From: Marivivens niveibacter
GTDB taxonomy: Bacteria; Pseudomonadota; Alphaproteobacteria; Rhodobacterales; Rhodobacteraceae
Assembly (NCBI RefSeq): GCF_002150005.2
Contig: NZ_MSPP01000001.1
Location: 434,001-498,000 of the forward strand
Length of the DNA: 64,000 nt
Direction of reading: 5' to 3'
Shown: one piece after another, positions 54,349 through 62,464 of the stretch
Layout of the letters: the number at the start of each line of letters is the position of its first letter
Position numbering within the stretch: the stretch's first letter is position 1
The notes under the pieces: model-generated
What the model saw: the letters and a program-made list of their open reading frames with translations, nothing else
Told to the model about the DNA's origin: nothing
Databases searched by the model: none
Made by a program: the position numbers and the translations under genes

Positions 54349-55827
54349 ATGGATCTGTTTGAAGACCCACAAGACAACGCACACGAGTTTTCCGTTTCCG
54401 AAATTTCGGGGGCAGTAAAGAAGACGTTAGAGAACGAATTCGGCTTTGTTCGCGTCCGCGGAGAGGTGGGCCGCGTGGTCATTGCGCGCACAGGTCATAT
54501 GTATTTTGACCTCAAAGATGATCGTTCTGTTTTGGCGTCGGTCAGTTGGAAAGGGCAGGTAGCCAAACTGGCCCACCGTCCTGAAGAGGGGATGGAAGTC
54601 ATCGCCACAGGCCGTTTGACGACATTCGGGCCGCAGTCGAAATACCAGCTAAACGTCGAAGACGTGCGCCCCGCAGGGGCTGGCGCGTTGATGGCGATGC
54701 TGGAAAAACGCAAGGCCGCGCTGCAGGCCGAAGGTCTGTTCGCCCCCGAACGCAAACGCCCGCTGCCGTATTTGCCCGAAATCATCGGTGTTGTGACGTC
54801 GCCCACAGGTGCCGTTATCCGCGATATTCTGCACCGTTTGCGGGATCGTTTTCCGCGCAAGGTATTGGTCTGGCCCGTTGCCGTTCAGGGCCGCGATTGC
54901 GCCGCCCAAGTCGCCCACGCGATCGAAGGGTTCAACCGCCTGACGCCCGGCGGCGCACTACCGCGTCCTGACGTGATCATCGTCGCCCGTGGCGGCGGCA
55001 GTATCGAAGACCTCTGGGGCTTTAACGAAGAAATCGTTGTTCGCGCGGCGGCCGCATCGCAAATCCCGCTGATTTCGGCGGTGGGGCATGAAACGGATAC
55101 GACCCTGATCGATTATGCGTCCGACCTGCGCGCGCCGACGCCAACGGCTGCGGCCGAACATGCGGTGCCCGTGCGGTTAGAGCTGATCAACTGGGTCGAT
55201 AATAAGGGCGCGCGCCTGTCTCGTGCTGCGACGCAAATGGTGGGGCTGCGCCGTCAGCGGCTAAATGATCTGTCCCGCGCATTGCCCCGCAAAGAGGAAT
55301 TACTGGACACCCCGCGTCAGCGTTTGGACATGTTGTCGGAAAAACTGGATGGGGCGCTGCGCGGCTATACGGCCCGCAAACGGATCGCGCTGACCGAAAC
55401 GGCGGGGCATTTGCGCCCCAGCCTGTTGTCGGTGCGTGTGGGCAATTTCCGCAGAACCGTTGATGATCGTGCCGCGCGTCTAAAACCAGCGCTATCCCGC
55501 AGCGTGGCGACCGTGCGCCGCGATGTCGATAAAATGCAGGCCGAACGCCGATTGTCGGATGGATGGGCGCGTATTGTCGAGCGTCGCAAATCACAGCTGG
55601 ATAGCCTTGCGCGGTTGCATTCGACGCTGGGGTACAAGGCGACGCTGAAACGAGGCTATGCGGTTGTGCGCAGCGGTGATGCGATTATCACCGACACGAA
55701 ATCGGCAAAACAGGCGGGCAGCCTAGAGATCGAATTCGCAGACGGAAAATTCGCGGTTGGCGGCGCTGCGCCGAAGGCCAAAAAGGTCAAAACCGACGAC
55801 GGACCAGATCAGGGCAGTTTGTTTTAG
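54349..55827 (+). CDS. xseA: Exodeoxyribonuclease VII large subunit
   Basis: 492 residues. An N-terminal OB-fold (about 10-105, [14 protein letters not shown] and [10 protein letters not shown]) is followed by the catalytic domain with [36 protein letters not shown] and [23 protein letters not shown]-type motifs around residues 140-265. A long coiled-coil stretch follows and the short C-terminal KRGYAVV strand is present. With XseB it degrades single-stranded DNA. It is divergent from purD. xseB is not visible nearby. Confidence 0.95.
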   Translation: MDLFEDPQDNAHEFSVSEISGAVKKTLENEFGFVRVRGEVGRVVIARTGHMYFDLKDDRSVLASVSWKGQVAKLAHRPEEGMEVIATGRLTTFGPQSKYQLNVEDVRPAGAGALMAMLEKRKAALQAEGLFAPERKRPLPYLPEIIGVVTSPTGAVIRDILHRLRDRFPRKVLVWPVAVQGRDCAAQVAHAIEGFNRLTPGGALPRPDVIIVARGGGSIEDLWGFNEEIVVRAAAASQIPLISAVGHETDTTLIDYASDLRAPTPTAAAEHAVPVRLELINWVDNKGARLSRAATQMVGLRRQRLNDLSRALPRKEELLDTPRQRLDMLSEKLDGALRGYTARKRIALTETAGHLRPSLLSVRVGNFRRTVDDRAARLKPALSRSVATVRRDVDKMQAERRLSDGWARIVERRKSQLDSLARLHSTLGYKATLKRGYAVVRSGDAIITDTKSAKQAGSLEIEFADGKFAVGGAAPKAKKVKTDDGPDQGSLF

Positions 55828-55830
55828 GAA

Positions 55831-56217
55831 TTACATTCCAAAATTATCACAAACCAACTCGCGGTTGATCGGGCTAAGCTGATATATGCCACCGCTATCG
55901 TCGTCCTGTAGGATGGCCAGCGTATTGGCGCCTTCGGCGAAATACAGCCAGCAATGCGGATCGGGATCAAAATCATAGACGAAGCAGATGGATGGCCCTT
56001 CGGCGTACCATTTGCCTGCTTCGCATTGGCCGTCGCCCCAGCTCCAAATCACTTTGTTATCGGGCAAATATCGTTCGATGCCATAAGGCGCAGAGCCAAC
56101 GTATCCAAAATCAAAGGTTTCACCCAAAACCCGCGCTTCAAATTCGGACGGTGTCAGGGGTGATTGTGCGACAAGCGGCGTTGCCAAAATGGACAAAAAC
56201 AAAGCGTAAACTCTCAT
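55831..56217 (-). CDS. Secreted small protein of unknown function
   Basis: 128 residues from ATG 56217, with a signal peptide of about 17 residues (MRVYALFLSILATPLVA). The mature protein is acidic and aromatic-rich and has four Cys (in GQCEAG, SICFVY, HCWLYF and LVCDNF), consistent with two periplasmic disulfides. WSWGDGQCEAGKWYAEG resembles a recurrent motif of small secreted Rhodobacterales proteins, but I cannot name the family. It stops three bases from the converging xseA stop. It is downstream of the AlkB gene on the same strand, whose 3' end it does not overlap with this start. Confidence 0.7.
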   Translation of the reverse strand: MRVYALFLSILATPLVAQSPLTPSEFEARVLGETFDFGYVGSAPYGIERYLPDNKVIWSWGDGQCEAGKWYAEGPSICFVYDFDPDPHCWLYFAEGANTLAILQDDDSGGIYQLSPINRELVCDNFGM

Positions 56218-56263
56218 GCGCGCAATATCGGCGAACGCGAGAGGCTGCGCCAGAGTTTTCTGA

Positions 56264-57286
56264 TTAAAGTGCGGTTTCCTGCCATTTCGCGACACGTGGA
56301 TTCATCACACGGCGCCACAGCGGCGGAACCAACGCGACACACGCCATAACAGGTAGTGATCTTGGCAGCATTGGCGCGTCAGGCAATTGCAAGGCAGGGT
56401 AGATGGTCATGGGTGATACATGGTGATCTGAATGGCGCGGCGCATTCAACATGAGCGCCGAAGAAAACCAATGCGGACTATTCCAGCTGTGTTTGGCAGC
56501 AATAGGTTCGGGTTTGCCGGCATCATCAACCATGCGGGTCAGGCCATAGTGCTGAACGTAATCTGACAGCATAAGCTGGATCTGGGCAAAAAACGCTAAG
56601 GCAAGATAGGCCCCGATCCCCGCTGCGCCGCCAATGGCACCTGCGATGCAGACCATCGCAATTGCGCCGCCAATGTAGGTAACGAATGGATGGGACCATT
56701 TTGGCTTGCCTGCTCGGACCATTCTTTTTGTTTCTGCTGCATAGGATTTGCGCACAGACCCGCGCCATGCGCGACCAAAGAAACGATAAAAGCTTTCGTT
56801 CAGGCGCGAAGTGTTCGGATCGTTTTTTGTGCCGACATGTATGTGATGCACTAAAACATGGGCGGATGTGTGATGACCAAACAGTACCGAAATATAGGCC
56901 CATTTGCCCAAATGGCGCAAAAAACGGCTGGAGCGGTGAATGAGTTCATGTGCGTTCGAATTGCCGACCTGCCCGATATACAGGCCCGCAGCGATAAACA
57001 CGCCAATTTTGGCGGGCACGGCCAGATCAGAGGTTAGGGCGAACACGGTCGCAGCGATGATAGCGAATTGCCCAAGGGCGATGGTGGTGGACAGGGCGTT
57101 TGCCACTGGAAATTCTGCGCCTGATGTGGCTGGCGTAACGCGGTCCACCCATTCGTCCAAGACGGCTGTCACGACTGTCATGTACAATGGCGCGGTCAAC
57201 GCCCAAACCCCGCCAGAAAATGCGGCGATCAGAATTAAGGGTATTGGAATAAGCGTCGCAGTTGCAAAAAGGATCATCGGCGGCAT
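56264..57286 (-). CDS. alkB: AlkB-type alkane 1-monooxygenase / membrane di-iron hydroxylase
   Basis: 340 residues with about six transmembrane helices. The three His boxes are present: NAHELIHR (H113, H117), HHTSAHVLVHHIH (138-150) and APRHSDHH near 286-293, which bind the di-iron centre. The NxxxH-box arrangement and QLMLSDYVQHYGLTR are typical of AlkB. The enzyme hydroxylates terminal C-H bonds of medium-chain alkanes or fatty compounds using rubredoxin electrons. No rubredoxin, alcohol dehydrogenase or regulator is adjacent, so the true substrate is open. The family is somewhat shorter than Pseudomonas AlkB (about 400). Confidence 0.88.
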   Translation of the reverse strand: MPPMILFATATLIPIPLILIAAFSGGVWALTAPLYMTVVTAVLDEWVDRVTPATSGAEFPVANALSTTIALGQFAIIAATVFALTSDLAVPAKIGVFIAAGLYIGQVGNSNAHELIHRSSRFLRHLGKWAYISVLFGHHTSAHVLVHHIHVGTKNDPNTSRLNESFYRFFGRAWRGSVRKSYAAETKRMVRAGKPKWSHPFVTYIGGAIAMVCIAGAIGGAAGIGAYLALAFFAQIQLMLSDYVQHYGLTRMVDDAGKPEPIAAKHSWNSPHWFSSALMLNAPRHSDHHVSPMTIYPALQLPDAPMLPRSLPVMACVALVPPLWRRVMNPRVAKWQETAL

Positions 57287-57386
57287 TGGAAGCTCCTGTC
57301 GGGGCAGAGTTTAGTGGGCGCAGACGGGGCTTTCCATCCTTTGGCTTAGGTATTAGGTGATAAGAAAGCTTTGCAAAGGCCAATTC

Positions 57387-58466
57387 ATGTCGTTTTTCAA
57401 AAAACTCCGCGATCGTCTTACCAAATCTTCGTCAAAGTTGGACGAAGGGTTAGAGGCCATCGTCGAGGAAGGCGCGGATGCTGCGCCGGACGAACCCGAT
57501 GTCGCAGTTGATTCCGCGCCAGAGCCCGAGCGCGTAGAGGTTGATGTGACCCCCATCGCGATTGAGGAAACCGTTGAGGATGAGGCCCCGAAGAAGGGCA
57601 TTATTGATCGGTTGGTGGGGCGCGATACATCCCCGCGCCGCGTTTTGGACGACGAGATGGTCGAACAGTTGGAAGAGCTGTTGATCAGCGCGGATATGGG
57701 CGTGGATACGGCCCTTCGCGTGACGTCGAATATGGCTGAGGGGCGTATCGGCAAAAAGCTGTCTGTGGATGAGATTAAATCGCTGCTGGCCGAAGAGGTT
57801 GCGCGGATCATGGAGCCTGTGGCGCGGCCATTGCCTTTGTATGCAAAGAAGCCTCAGGTTGTTTTGGTTGTTGGCGTGAATGGCGCAGGCAAGACCACGA
57901 CCATCGGTAAATTGGCGAGCCAGTTCCGTGCGGCAGGGAAATCCGTTGTGATTGCCGCGGGCGATACATTCCGCGCGGCTGCGGTAGAGCAGCTGCAGAT
58001 TTGGGGCGAACGCGCGGGCGTGCCTGTGTTGACCGCGCCCGAAGGGTCGGACCCTGCCAGCCTTGCGTTTGATGCGATGACCAAAGCGCAAGAGGACGGC
58101 GCGGATCTGTTGATGATCGACACCGCAGGCCGTTTGCAGAACCGTCAGGACCTGATGGAAGAACTGGCCAAGATCGTGCGGGTTATTCGCAAGAAAGATC
58201 CCGATGCGCCGCACAACACGTTGTTGGTGCTAGATGCGACTACAGGCCAGAATGCGGTTAATCAGGTGGATGCGTTCCAGAAATTGGCGGATGTGTCTGG
58301 TCTGGTCATGACGAAATTGGACGGCACGGCAAAGGGCGGCGTTCTGGTAGCGCTGGCGGATAAATTCGGTCTGCCTATCCACGCGATTGGCGTTGGCGAA
58401 CAGATCGACGATCTGGCTCCATTCGATCCCGAAGATTACGCGAACGCTTTGGTCGGGCGCGGGTAA
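57387..58466 (+). CDS. ftsY: Signal recognition particle receptor FtsY
   Basis: 359 residues from ATG 57387 (MSFFKKLRDRL); ten extra in-frame codons upstream are unlikely. An acidic N-terminal A domain (about 15-75) precedes the NG GTPase. Motifs are GVNGAGKTTTIGKLA (G1, near 162), DTFRAAA, DTAGR and TKLDGTAKGG. FtsY docks SRP-ribosome complexes at the Sec translocon. It opens the ftsY-EamA-septation protein A run, a common alphaproteobacterial arrangement; the usual upstream dapF-mtaB pair is not present here. Confidence 0.97.
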   Translation: MSFFKKLRDRLTKSSSKLDEGLEAIVEEGADAAPDEPDVAVDSAPEPERVEVDVTPIAIEETVEDEAPKKGIIDRLVGRDTSPRRVLDDEMVEQLEELLISADMGVDTALRVTSNMAEGRIGKKLSVDEIKSLLAEEVARIMEPVARPLPLYAKKPQVVLVVGVNGAGKTTTIGKLASQFRAAGKSVVIAAGDTFRAAAVEQLQIWGERAGVPVLTAPEGSDPASLAFDAMTKAQEDGADLLMIDTAGRLQNRQDLMEELAKIVRVIRKKDPDAPHNTLLVLDATTGQNAVNQVDAFQKLADVSGLVMTKLDGTAKGGVLVALADKFGLPIHAIGVGEQIDDLAPFDPEDYANALVGRG

Positions 58467-58481
58467 TGAAAGCGAAACAGC

Positions 58482-59384
58482 ATGGGTGAGTGGCTCGTCT
58501 CTGTTTCGGGCACCCCGTTTGGTGCCCATCTGGCGACTATTCTGGCGCTGACGGCGGCGATTGCTCATGCCGTGTTCGGTGCGCTGCAAAAGGGCAAACA
58601 CAACCCTTGGGTGGCGCGCGGGTCGATTGATCTGTGGTTCACAATCCTGTCCGCGCCTTTCGCGCTGTTCGTCTTTCCCTTGCCCGAAGGCGACATGTGG
58701 CTGATCCTGGTCGGGGTCGTCATCATCCATTTTATCTATAAACTGCTGATGGCGCTGGCCTATGAATACGCGGCCTATACGGTCGTTTATCCGGTGGTGC
58801 GGGGTACGGGGCCACTGATCACGGTTATCTTTGCGTCCATTGTGTTTCACGAACCCTATTCGTTTATGCAGTGGGTCGGCGTTGGCTGTTTGTCGGGCGG
58901 TATTTTGCTGCTGGCGCTACGCAATCTGGCCGAAGAAACGATTGCAAAACAACGGGTCAAGATCGCGCTGATCTGGGCGGCGCTGTGCGGTGTGATGGTG
59001 GCGGTCTACACGACCTATGACGCGTGGGGCATCCGTCAGGCGGCGGATCCGTTCACGTTCCTTGCGTGGTTCTTTTTCCTAAGCGGTATCGACATGCCGC
59101 TGATTGCCTATGTGAAAACGCGCCGTTCTGGGCTGAAGGTCGATTTGGCGCCTTTGATGTGGCGCGGGGCGCTGGGCGCGGTGATCGGCTGGGTCAGCTT
59201 TGGCGGCGTGATGATCGCGACTCGTTTGGATAAAGTCGGCGAAGCCGCGGTTCTACGCGAAACGTCGACCGTCTTTGCGGCCTTGATCGGGTGGTTTATT
59301 TTAGGCGAAAAGGTCGGGCCGCGGCGTTTGTTCCTGATGGCTTTGATCGCGCTGGGCGCCGTAATTGTTGAGGTAGGTGGCTAA
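58482..59384 (+). CDS. EamA/DMT family transporter
   Basis: 300 residues with about ten membrane helices in two EamA repeats (about 15-145 and 160-297). AYTVVYPVVRGTGPLITVIFA in the first and LREDTSVF-like residues in the second half are typical. The substrate is unknown. It starts 15 bases after ftsY and ends immediately before the septation protein A gene (stop and next ATG abut), so the three are one operon. Confidence 0.88.
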   Translation: MGEWLVSVSGTPFGAHLATILALTAAIAHAVFGALQKGKHNPWVARGSIDLWFTILSAPFALFVFPLPEGDMWLILVGVVIIHFIYKLLMALAYEYAAYTVVYPVVRGTGPLITVIFASIVFHEPYSFMQWVGVGCLSGGILLLALRNLAEETIAKQRVKIALIWAALCGVMVAVYTTYDAWGIRQAADPFTFLAWFFFLSGIDMPLIAYVKTRRSGLKVDLAPLMWRGALGAVIGWVSFGGVMIATRLDKVGEAAVLRETSTVFAALIGWFILGEKVGPRRLFLMALIALGAVIVEVGG

Positions 59385-59987
59385 ATGGCTGAAAAACAAA
59401 TCAATCCGCTGTTGAAACAGGTGCTGGAACTGGGCCCAACGGTCGCGTTTTTCCTGCTGTACGTTAAGATCAAGGATAACACCTATACCTTTGCGGGCAC
59501 CGAATATTCGGGGTTCATCGTTTCGGCCGTTGTGTTTATCCCGATCCTGCTGGCCGCAATGGGCGCGCTGTGGGTTCTGACGGGGAAACTGTCGCGGATG
59601 CAGGTGTTTACCGCGTTCATGGTGATCTTTTTCGGCGGCCTGACCGCATGGTTCAACAACGAGGCGTTTTTCAAAATGAAAACGTCTATCGTCTACGGGC
59701 TATTTGCGCTGCTGCTGGGGATTGGCCTGCTGCGCGGTCAAAGCTGGCTGGAATATGTGATGGGCGAACTCCTACCGATGGAGCGCGAGGGCTGGATGAT
59801 CCTGACCCGCCGTCTGTGCGCGTTTTTCGCGGCCCTAGCCGTAGCCAACGAAATCATTTGGCGGACGCAGTCGGATGAATTGTGGGTCACGCTGGAAACC
59901 TTTGTGTTCCCAGCGGTCATGTTCCTGTTTTTGTGGTCTCAGATCGTGAGCCTGCAAAAATACCTGATCGAAGAGCCTACACAATAA
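59385..59987 (+). CDS. yciB: Inner membrane septation protein A (YciB/IspZ family)
   Basis: 200 residues with five to six transmembrane helices. The N-terminal NPLLKQVLELGPTVAFFLLY and the ALYGLLFGLLL-like helix around residue 105, plus ANEIIWRTQSDELWVTLETF near 150-170, are family marks. The protein affects cell-envelope synthesis and septation in E. coli and Shigella. It is the last gene of the ftsY operon. Its 3' end overlaps the converging Dabb gene by 11 bases. Confidence 0.93.
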   Translation: MAEKQINPLLKQVLELGPTVAFFLLYVKIKDNTYTFAGTEYSGFIVSAVVFIPILLAAMGALWVLTGKLSRMQVFTAFMVIFFGGLTAWFNNEAFFKMKTSIVYGLFALLLGIGLLRGQSWLEYVMGELLPMEREGWMILTRRLCAFFAALAVANEIIWRTQSDELWVTLETFVFPAVMFLFLWSQIVSLQKYLIEEPTQ

Positions 59988-60264
59988 AATCGGCCGCGAT
60001 GCGCGTGTCGCGTAGCGGGCGGACGATATCGATGGATTCTTGATACAATGGGTGCGCCTTGTAGGCGGCCAATTGGTCTTCGTCTTCAAACTCCCCGTAG
60101 ACAACAAAGTCCGGGCCGTCTGGGCTAATCGGGTCTTTGTTCATGTTGTACCGGATTTCCAGGCGGATACTGTGCGGAATGGTTTCCAGACGTTTCAGGC
60201 CATTGAAAATCGTTTCCCGATATTCGGGTTTCTGAGCGGTGAAAAAGACGATGTGACGGATCAT
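59977..60264 (-). CDS. Dabb (stress-responsive A/B barrel) domain protein
   Basis: 95 residues from ATG 60264, which overlaps the GST stop (ATGA). The protein is a single ferredoxin-like Dabb domain: MIRHIVFFTAQ start, then DFVVYGEFEDEDQLAAYKAHPLYQ. Such proteins dimerise into barrels; functions range from stress response to small-molecule binding. The longer frame upstream runs inside the GST gene. The coupling with a glutathione transferase suggests a detoxification role (inference). Confidence 0.88.
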   Translation of the reverse strand: MIRHIVFFTAQKPEYRETIFNGLKRLETIPHSIRLEIRYNMNKDPISPDGPDFVVYGEFEDEDQLAAYKAHPLYQESIDIVRPLRDTRIAADFIV

Positions 60265-60956
60265 TGTTGTTTGAACAGGCGTTCCATTTGTTCTTTGGTG
60301 TAACCCTTCTGGCGCAGTTCGTTGGCGAGTTCCATCCCCCTTTTTACCGCAGGGCGGGCAGCCAACCGATCCAGCCACGCGGCAAGGTGTGGTTTGTCAT
60401 CTAGAGTTTGCTGCTGACCTTCCCAACCTGCGGCCCATGGATAAATTGCGATATCCGCGATGGAAAATTGGCCGCAAACATAGTCGCGCCCGTTCAGACG
60501 TTTGTTCAGCACGCCGTATAGGCGCCCAACTTCGTTGCGATAACGGTCTTGGGCATAGGGCAGGACGTGGGGCGGATCCATGACGGGGGCGTATTTCAGG
60601 AAATGATGCGCTTGGCCCGCCATAGGGCCCACGCCGCCCATTTGCCACATCAGCCATTGGTCAATTTCAATCCGGTCGCGTTCCGTGCTGCCGTACAATT
60701 GCCCTGTCTTGCGGGCGAAATACTGCAGGATCGCACCCGATTCAAAAATGGAAATCGGTTCGCCGTCTGGGCCATCTGGGTCGATGATCGCGGGGATGCG
60801 GTTGTTTGGTGCGATGGCCAGAAAATCGGGCGCGAATTGGTCGCCTGCGCCGATGTCAATCAGGTGGGCCTGATAGGGTAGGGACAGTTCCTCTAGCAGG
60901 ATGCTGATCTTTTTGCCGTTGGGCGTTGGCCAGTAGTACAATTCAATTTCAGACAT
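60261..60956 (-). CDS. Glutathione S-transferase (YfcG/Nu class-like)
   Basis: 231 residues. The thioredoxin-like N-domain (about 3-80) has WPTPNGKKISILLEEL, the YfcG/Ure2-like signature with Thr/Asn in place of a catalytic Tyr, and ESGAILQYFAR for glutathione binding. The helical C-domain follows from about 90 with QWLMWQMGGVGPMAGQ. Nu-class members act as disulfide-bond reductases with two glutathiones. It is the first gene of a two-gene unit with the Dabb protein. Confidence 0.92.
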   Translation of the reverse strand: MSEIELYYWPTPNGKKISILLEELSLPYQAHLIDIGAGDQFAPDFLAIAPNNRIPAIIDPDGPDGEPISIFESGAILQYFARKTGQLYGSTERDRIEIDQWLMWQMGGVGPMAGQAHHFLKYAPVMDPPHVLPYAQDRYRNEVGRLYGVLNKRLNGRDYVCGQFSIADIAIYPWAAGWEGQQQTLDDKPHLAAWLDRLAARPAVKRGMELANELRQKGYTKEQMERLFKQQ

Positions 60957-61057
60957 CGGGCACCTAATTCATAGCTAGGTGGAACAATGGGGTTTTGTCT
61001 GCTGCGTTCAACCCCTGTTTTTCTTGACCTATCGCGACACGAGGCGTATCCGCGTGT

Positions 61058-61111
61058 CTGTGGTGATTTGAACCGGATTGCGGACCACGTAAAACAAACC
61101 GCTAAACAGGA
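61058..61111 (+). promoter_or_regulatory. SAM-II riboswitch aptamer upstream of metZ
   Basis: The stretch 61060-61111 matches the SAM-II (metA) motif: P1 arms GTGGT (61060-61064) and ACCAC (61084-61088), the loop GATTTGAACCGGATTGC, then the pseudoknot-forming tail AAAACAAACCGCTAAA. GATTT-AACCG-ATTGC and GCTAAA are the conserved blocks I recall. It is followed by a terminator and then metZ, so SAM binding should lower metZ expression when methionine is plentiful. Confidence 0.88.
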
Positions 61112-61120
61112 AACAGGCCA

Positions 61121-61156
61121 AACCCTGCTGCCTATTTCCGGTATCAGGGTTTTTTA
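61121..61156 (+). terminator. Intrinsic terminator in the metZ leader (riboswitch expression platform)
   Basis: AACCCTG (61121-61127) and CAGGGTT (61145-61151) form a 7-bp stem with a 17-base loop and a T-run (six T), between the SAM-II aptamer and the metZ ribosome site. It is likely the controlled terminator. Confidence 0.75.
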
Positions 61157-61178
61157 TTAGGTCGAAAGGACGACAGAC

Positions 61179-62357
61179 ATGGACAAACTATCCAAACGTA
61201 CCCGCGCCGTACATTCGGGCGTTCGCCGCAGCAAATATAACGAGCTGTCCGAGGCGATGTTCCTGACCCAAGGGTTTGTCTATGAAACCGCCGAACAGGC
61301 CGAGGCCCGTTTTGTTGCGCTGGGTGACGACGAATTCATCTATGCCCGCTACGGCAACCCAACCACCGCAATGCTAGAGGACCGTCTGGCAGACCTAGAG
61401 GGCGTCGAGGCAGGCTTTGCCACCGCATCGGGTATGGCTGCGGTCAACGGCGCGCTGATGGCGCTGCTAAAGGCAGGCGATCACGTTGTATCCAGCCGTG
61501 CGCTATTCGGGTCGTGCCTGTACATCCTAGAAGAAATCTTGGTCCGTTTCGGCGTTGAGCTGACGTTGGTCGATGGCCGCGATCTGGACGAATGGAAATC
61601 CGCAATTCGCCCTGACACCGCGCTGGTTTTCTTTGAATCGATTTCGAACCCAACGCTCGAAGTCATCGACATGAAAGCCGTCATCGATCTTGCCCATGCA
61701 AATGGTGCCAAGGTGGTCGTGGATAACGCGATGGCGACACCGATCTATTCAATTGCGGGCGAATTGGGGGCAGACCTGATCGTTTATTCGACGACCAAAC
61801 ACGTCGACGGGCAGGGTCGCTGTCTGGGCGGTATCGTACTGGGATCCAAAGAATTGGTTCGCGGCCCCGTAGAGGCGTACCTGAAACACACCGGCGGCGC
61901 GATGAGCCCATTTAACGCGTGGGTCATGCTGAAATCCATGGACACGCTGTTCCTGCGTGTTGGGCATCAATCGCAGTCGGCATTGAAAATTGTGGACGCG
62001 CTTCAAGGTCACGAAAAACTGAACTCGATCAGCTATCCGCTGCACCCTAGCCACCCACAATACGAACTGGCCGCAGCGCAGTACGAAGGTGCGGGCACCG
62101 TGTTTGCCATCGATATCAAGGGCGGCAAAGATGAATGTTTCCGTTTCCTGAACGCGTTGGAAATTTTCACGATCACCAACAATTTTGCGGACAGTAAGTC
62201 GCTCGTGACGCATCCAGCGACGACTACGCACCAGCGTCTGCCGCAGGATCAAAAGGACACGCTGGGCATCACGCCTGGTCTGGTACGAATTTCGTGCGGT
62301 CTAGAAGATGCTGACGATTTGTTGGCTGATCTGAAACAAGCATTGGACGCGATCTGA
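61179..62357 (+). CDS. metZ: O-succinylhomoserine sulfhydrylase
   Basis: 392 residues, Cys/Met metabolism PLP enzyme. The cofactor Lys is K207 in YSTTKHVDGQGRCLGG. GFATASGMAAVNGAL and FESISNPTLEVIDM are typical family segments, and SKRTRAVHSGV at the N-terminus fits MetZ. It joins sulfide to O-succinylhomoserine to give homocysteine. It is controlled by the SAM-II riboswitch and terminator upstream. Its stop overlaps an in-frame ATG that runs into folE2 (TGATG). Distinction from cystathionine gamma-synthase rests on the riboswitch context and sequence memory. Confidence 0.93.
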   Translation: MDKLSKRTRAVHSGVRRSKYNELSEAMFLTQGFVYETAEQAEARFVALGDDEFIYARYGNPTTAMLEDRLADLEGVEAGFATASGMAAVNGALMALLKAGDHVVSSRALFGSCLYILEEILVRFGVELTLVDGRDLDEWKSAIRPDTALVFFESISNPTLEVIDMKAVIDLAHANGAKVVVDNAMATPIYSIAGELGADLIVYSTTKHVDGQGRCLGGIVLGSKELVRGPVEAYLKHTGGAMSPFNAWVMLKSMDTLFLRVGHQSQSALKIVDALQGHEKLNSISYPLHPSHPQYELAAAQYEGAGTVFAIDIKGGKDECFRFLNALEIFTITNNFADSKSLVTHPATTTHQRLPQDQKDTLGITPGLVRISCGLEDADDLLADLKQALDAI

Positions 62358-62464
62358 TGACTGATCCGCGCGACGGGTACAAACGTATTCCTTTCGAACG
62401 TTATGGAAAACCGTCGCGCGCATCCCATATTGAGGATCAGACGCGACAGGGCGGAGACCTCGAA

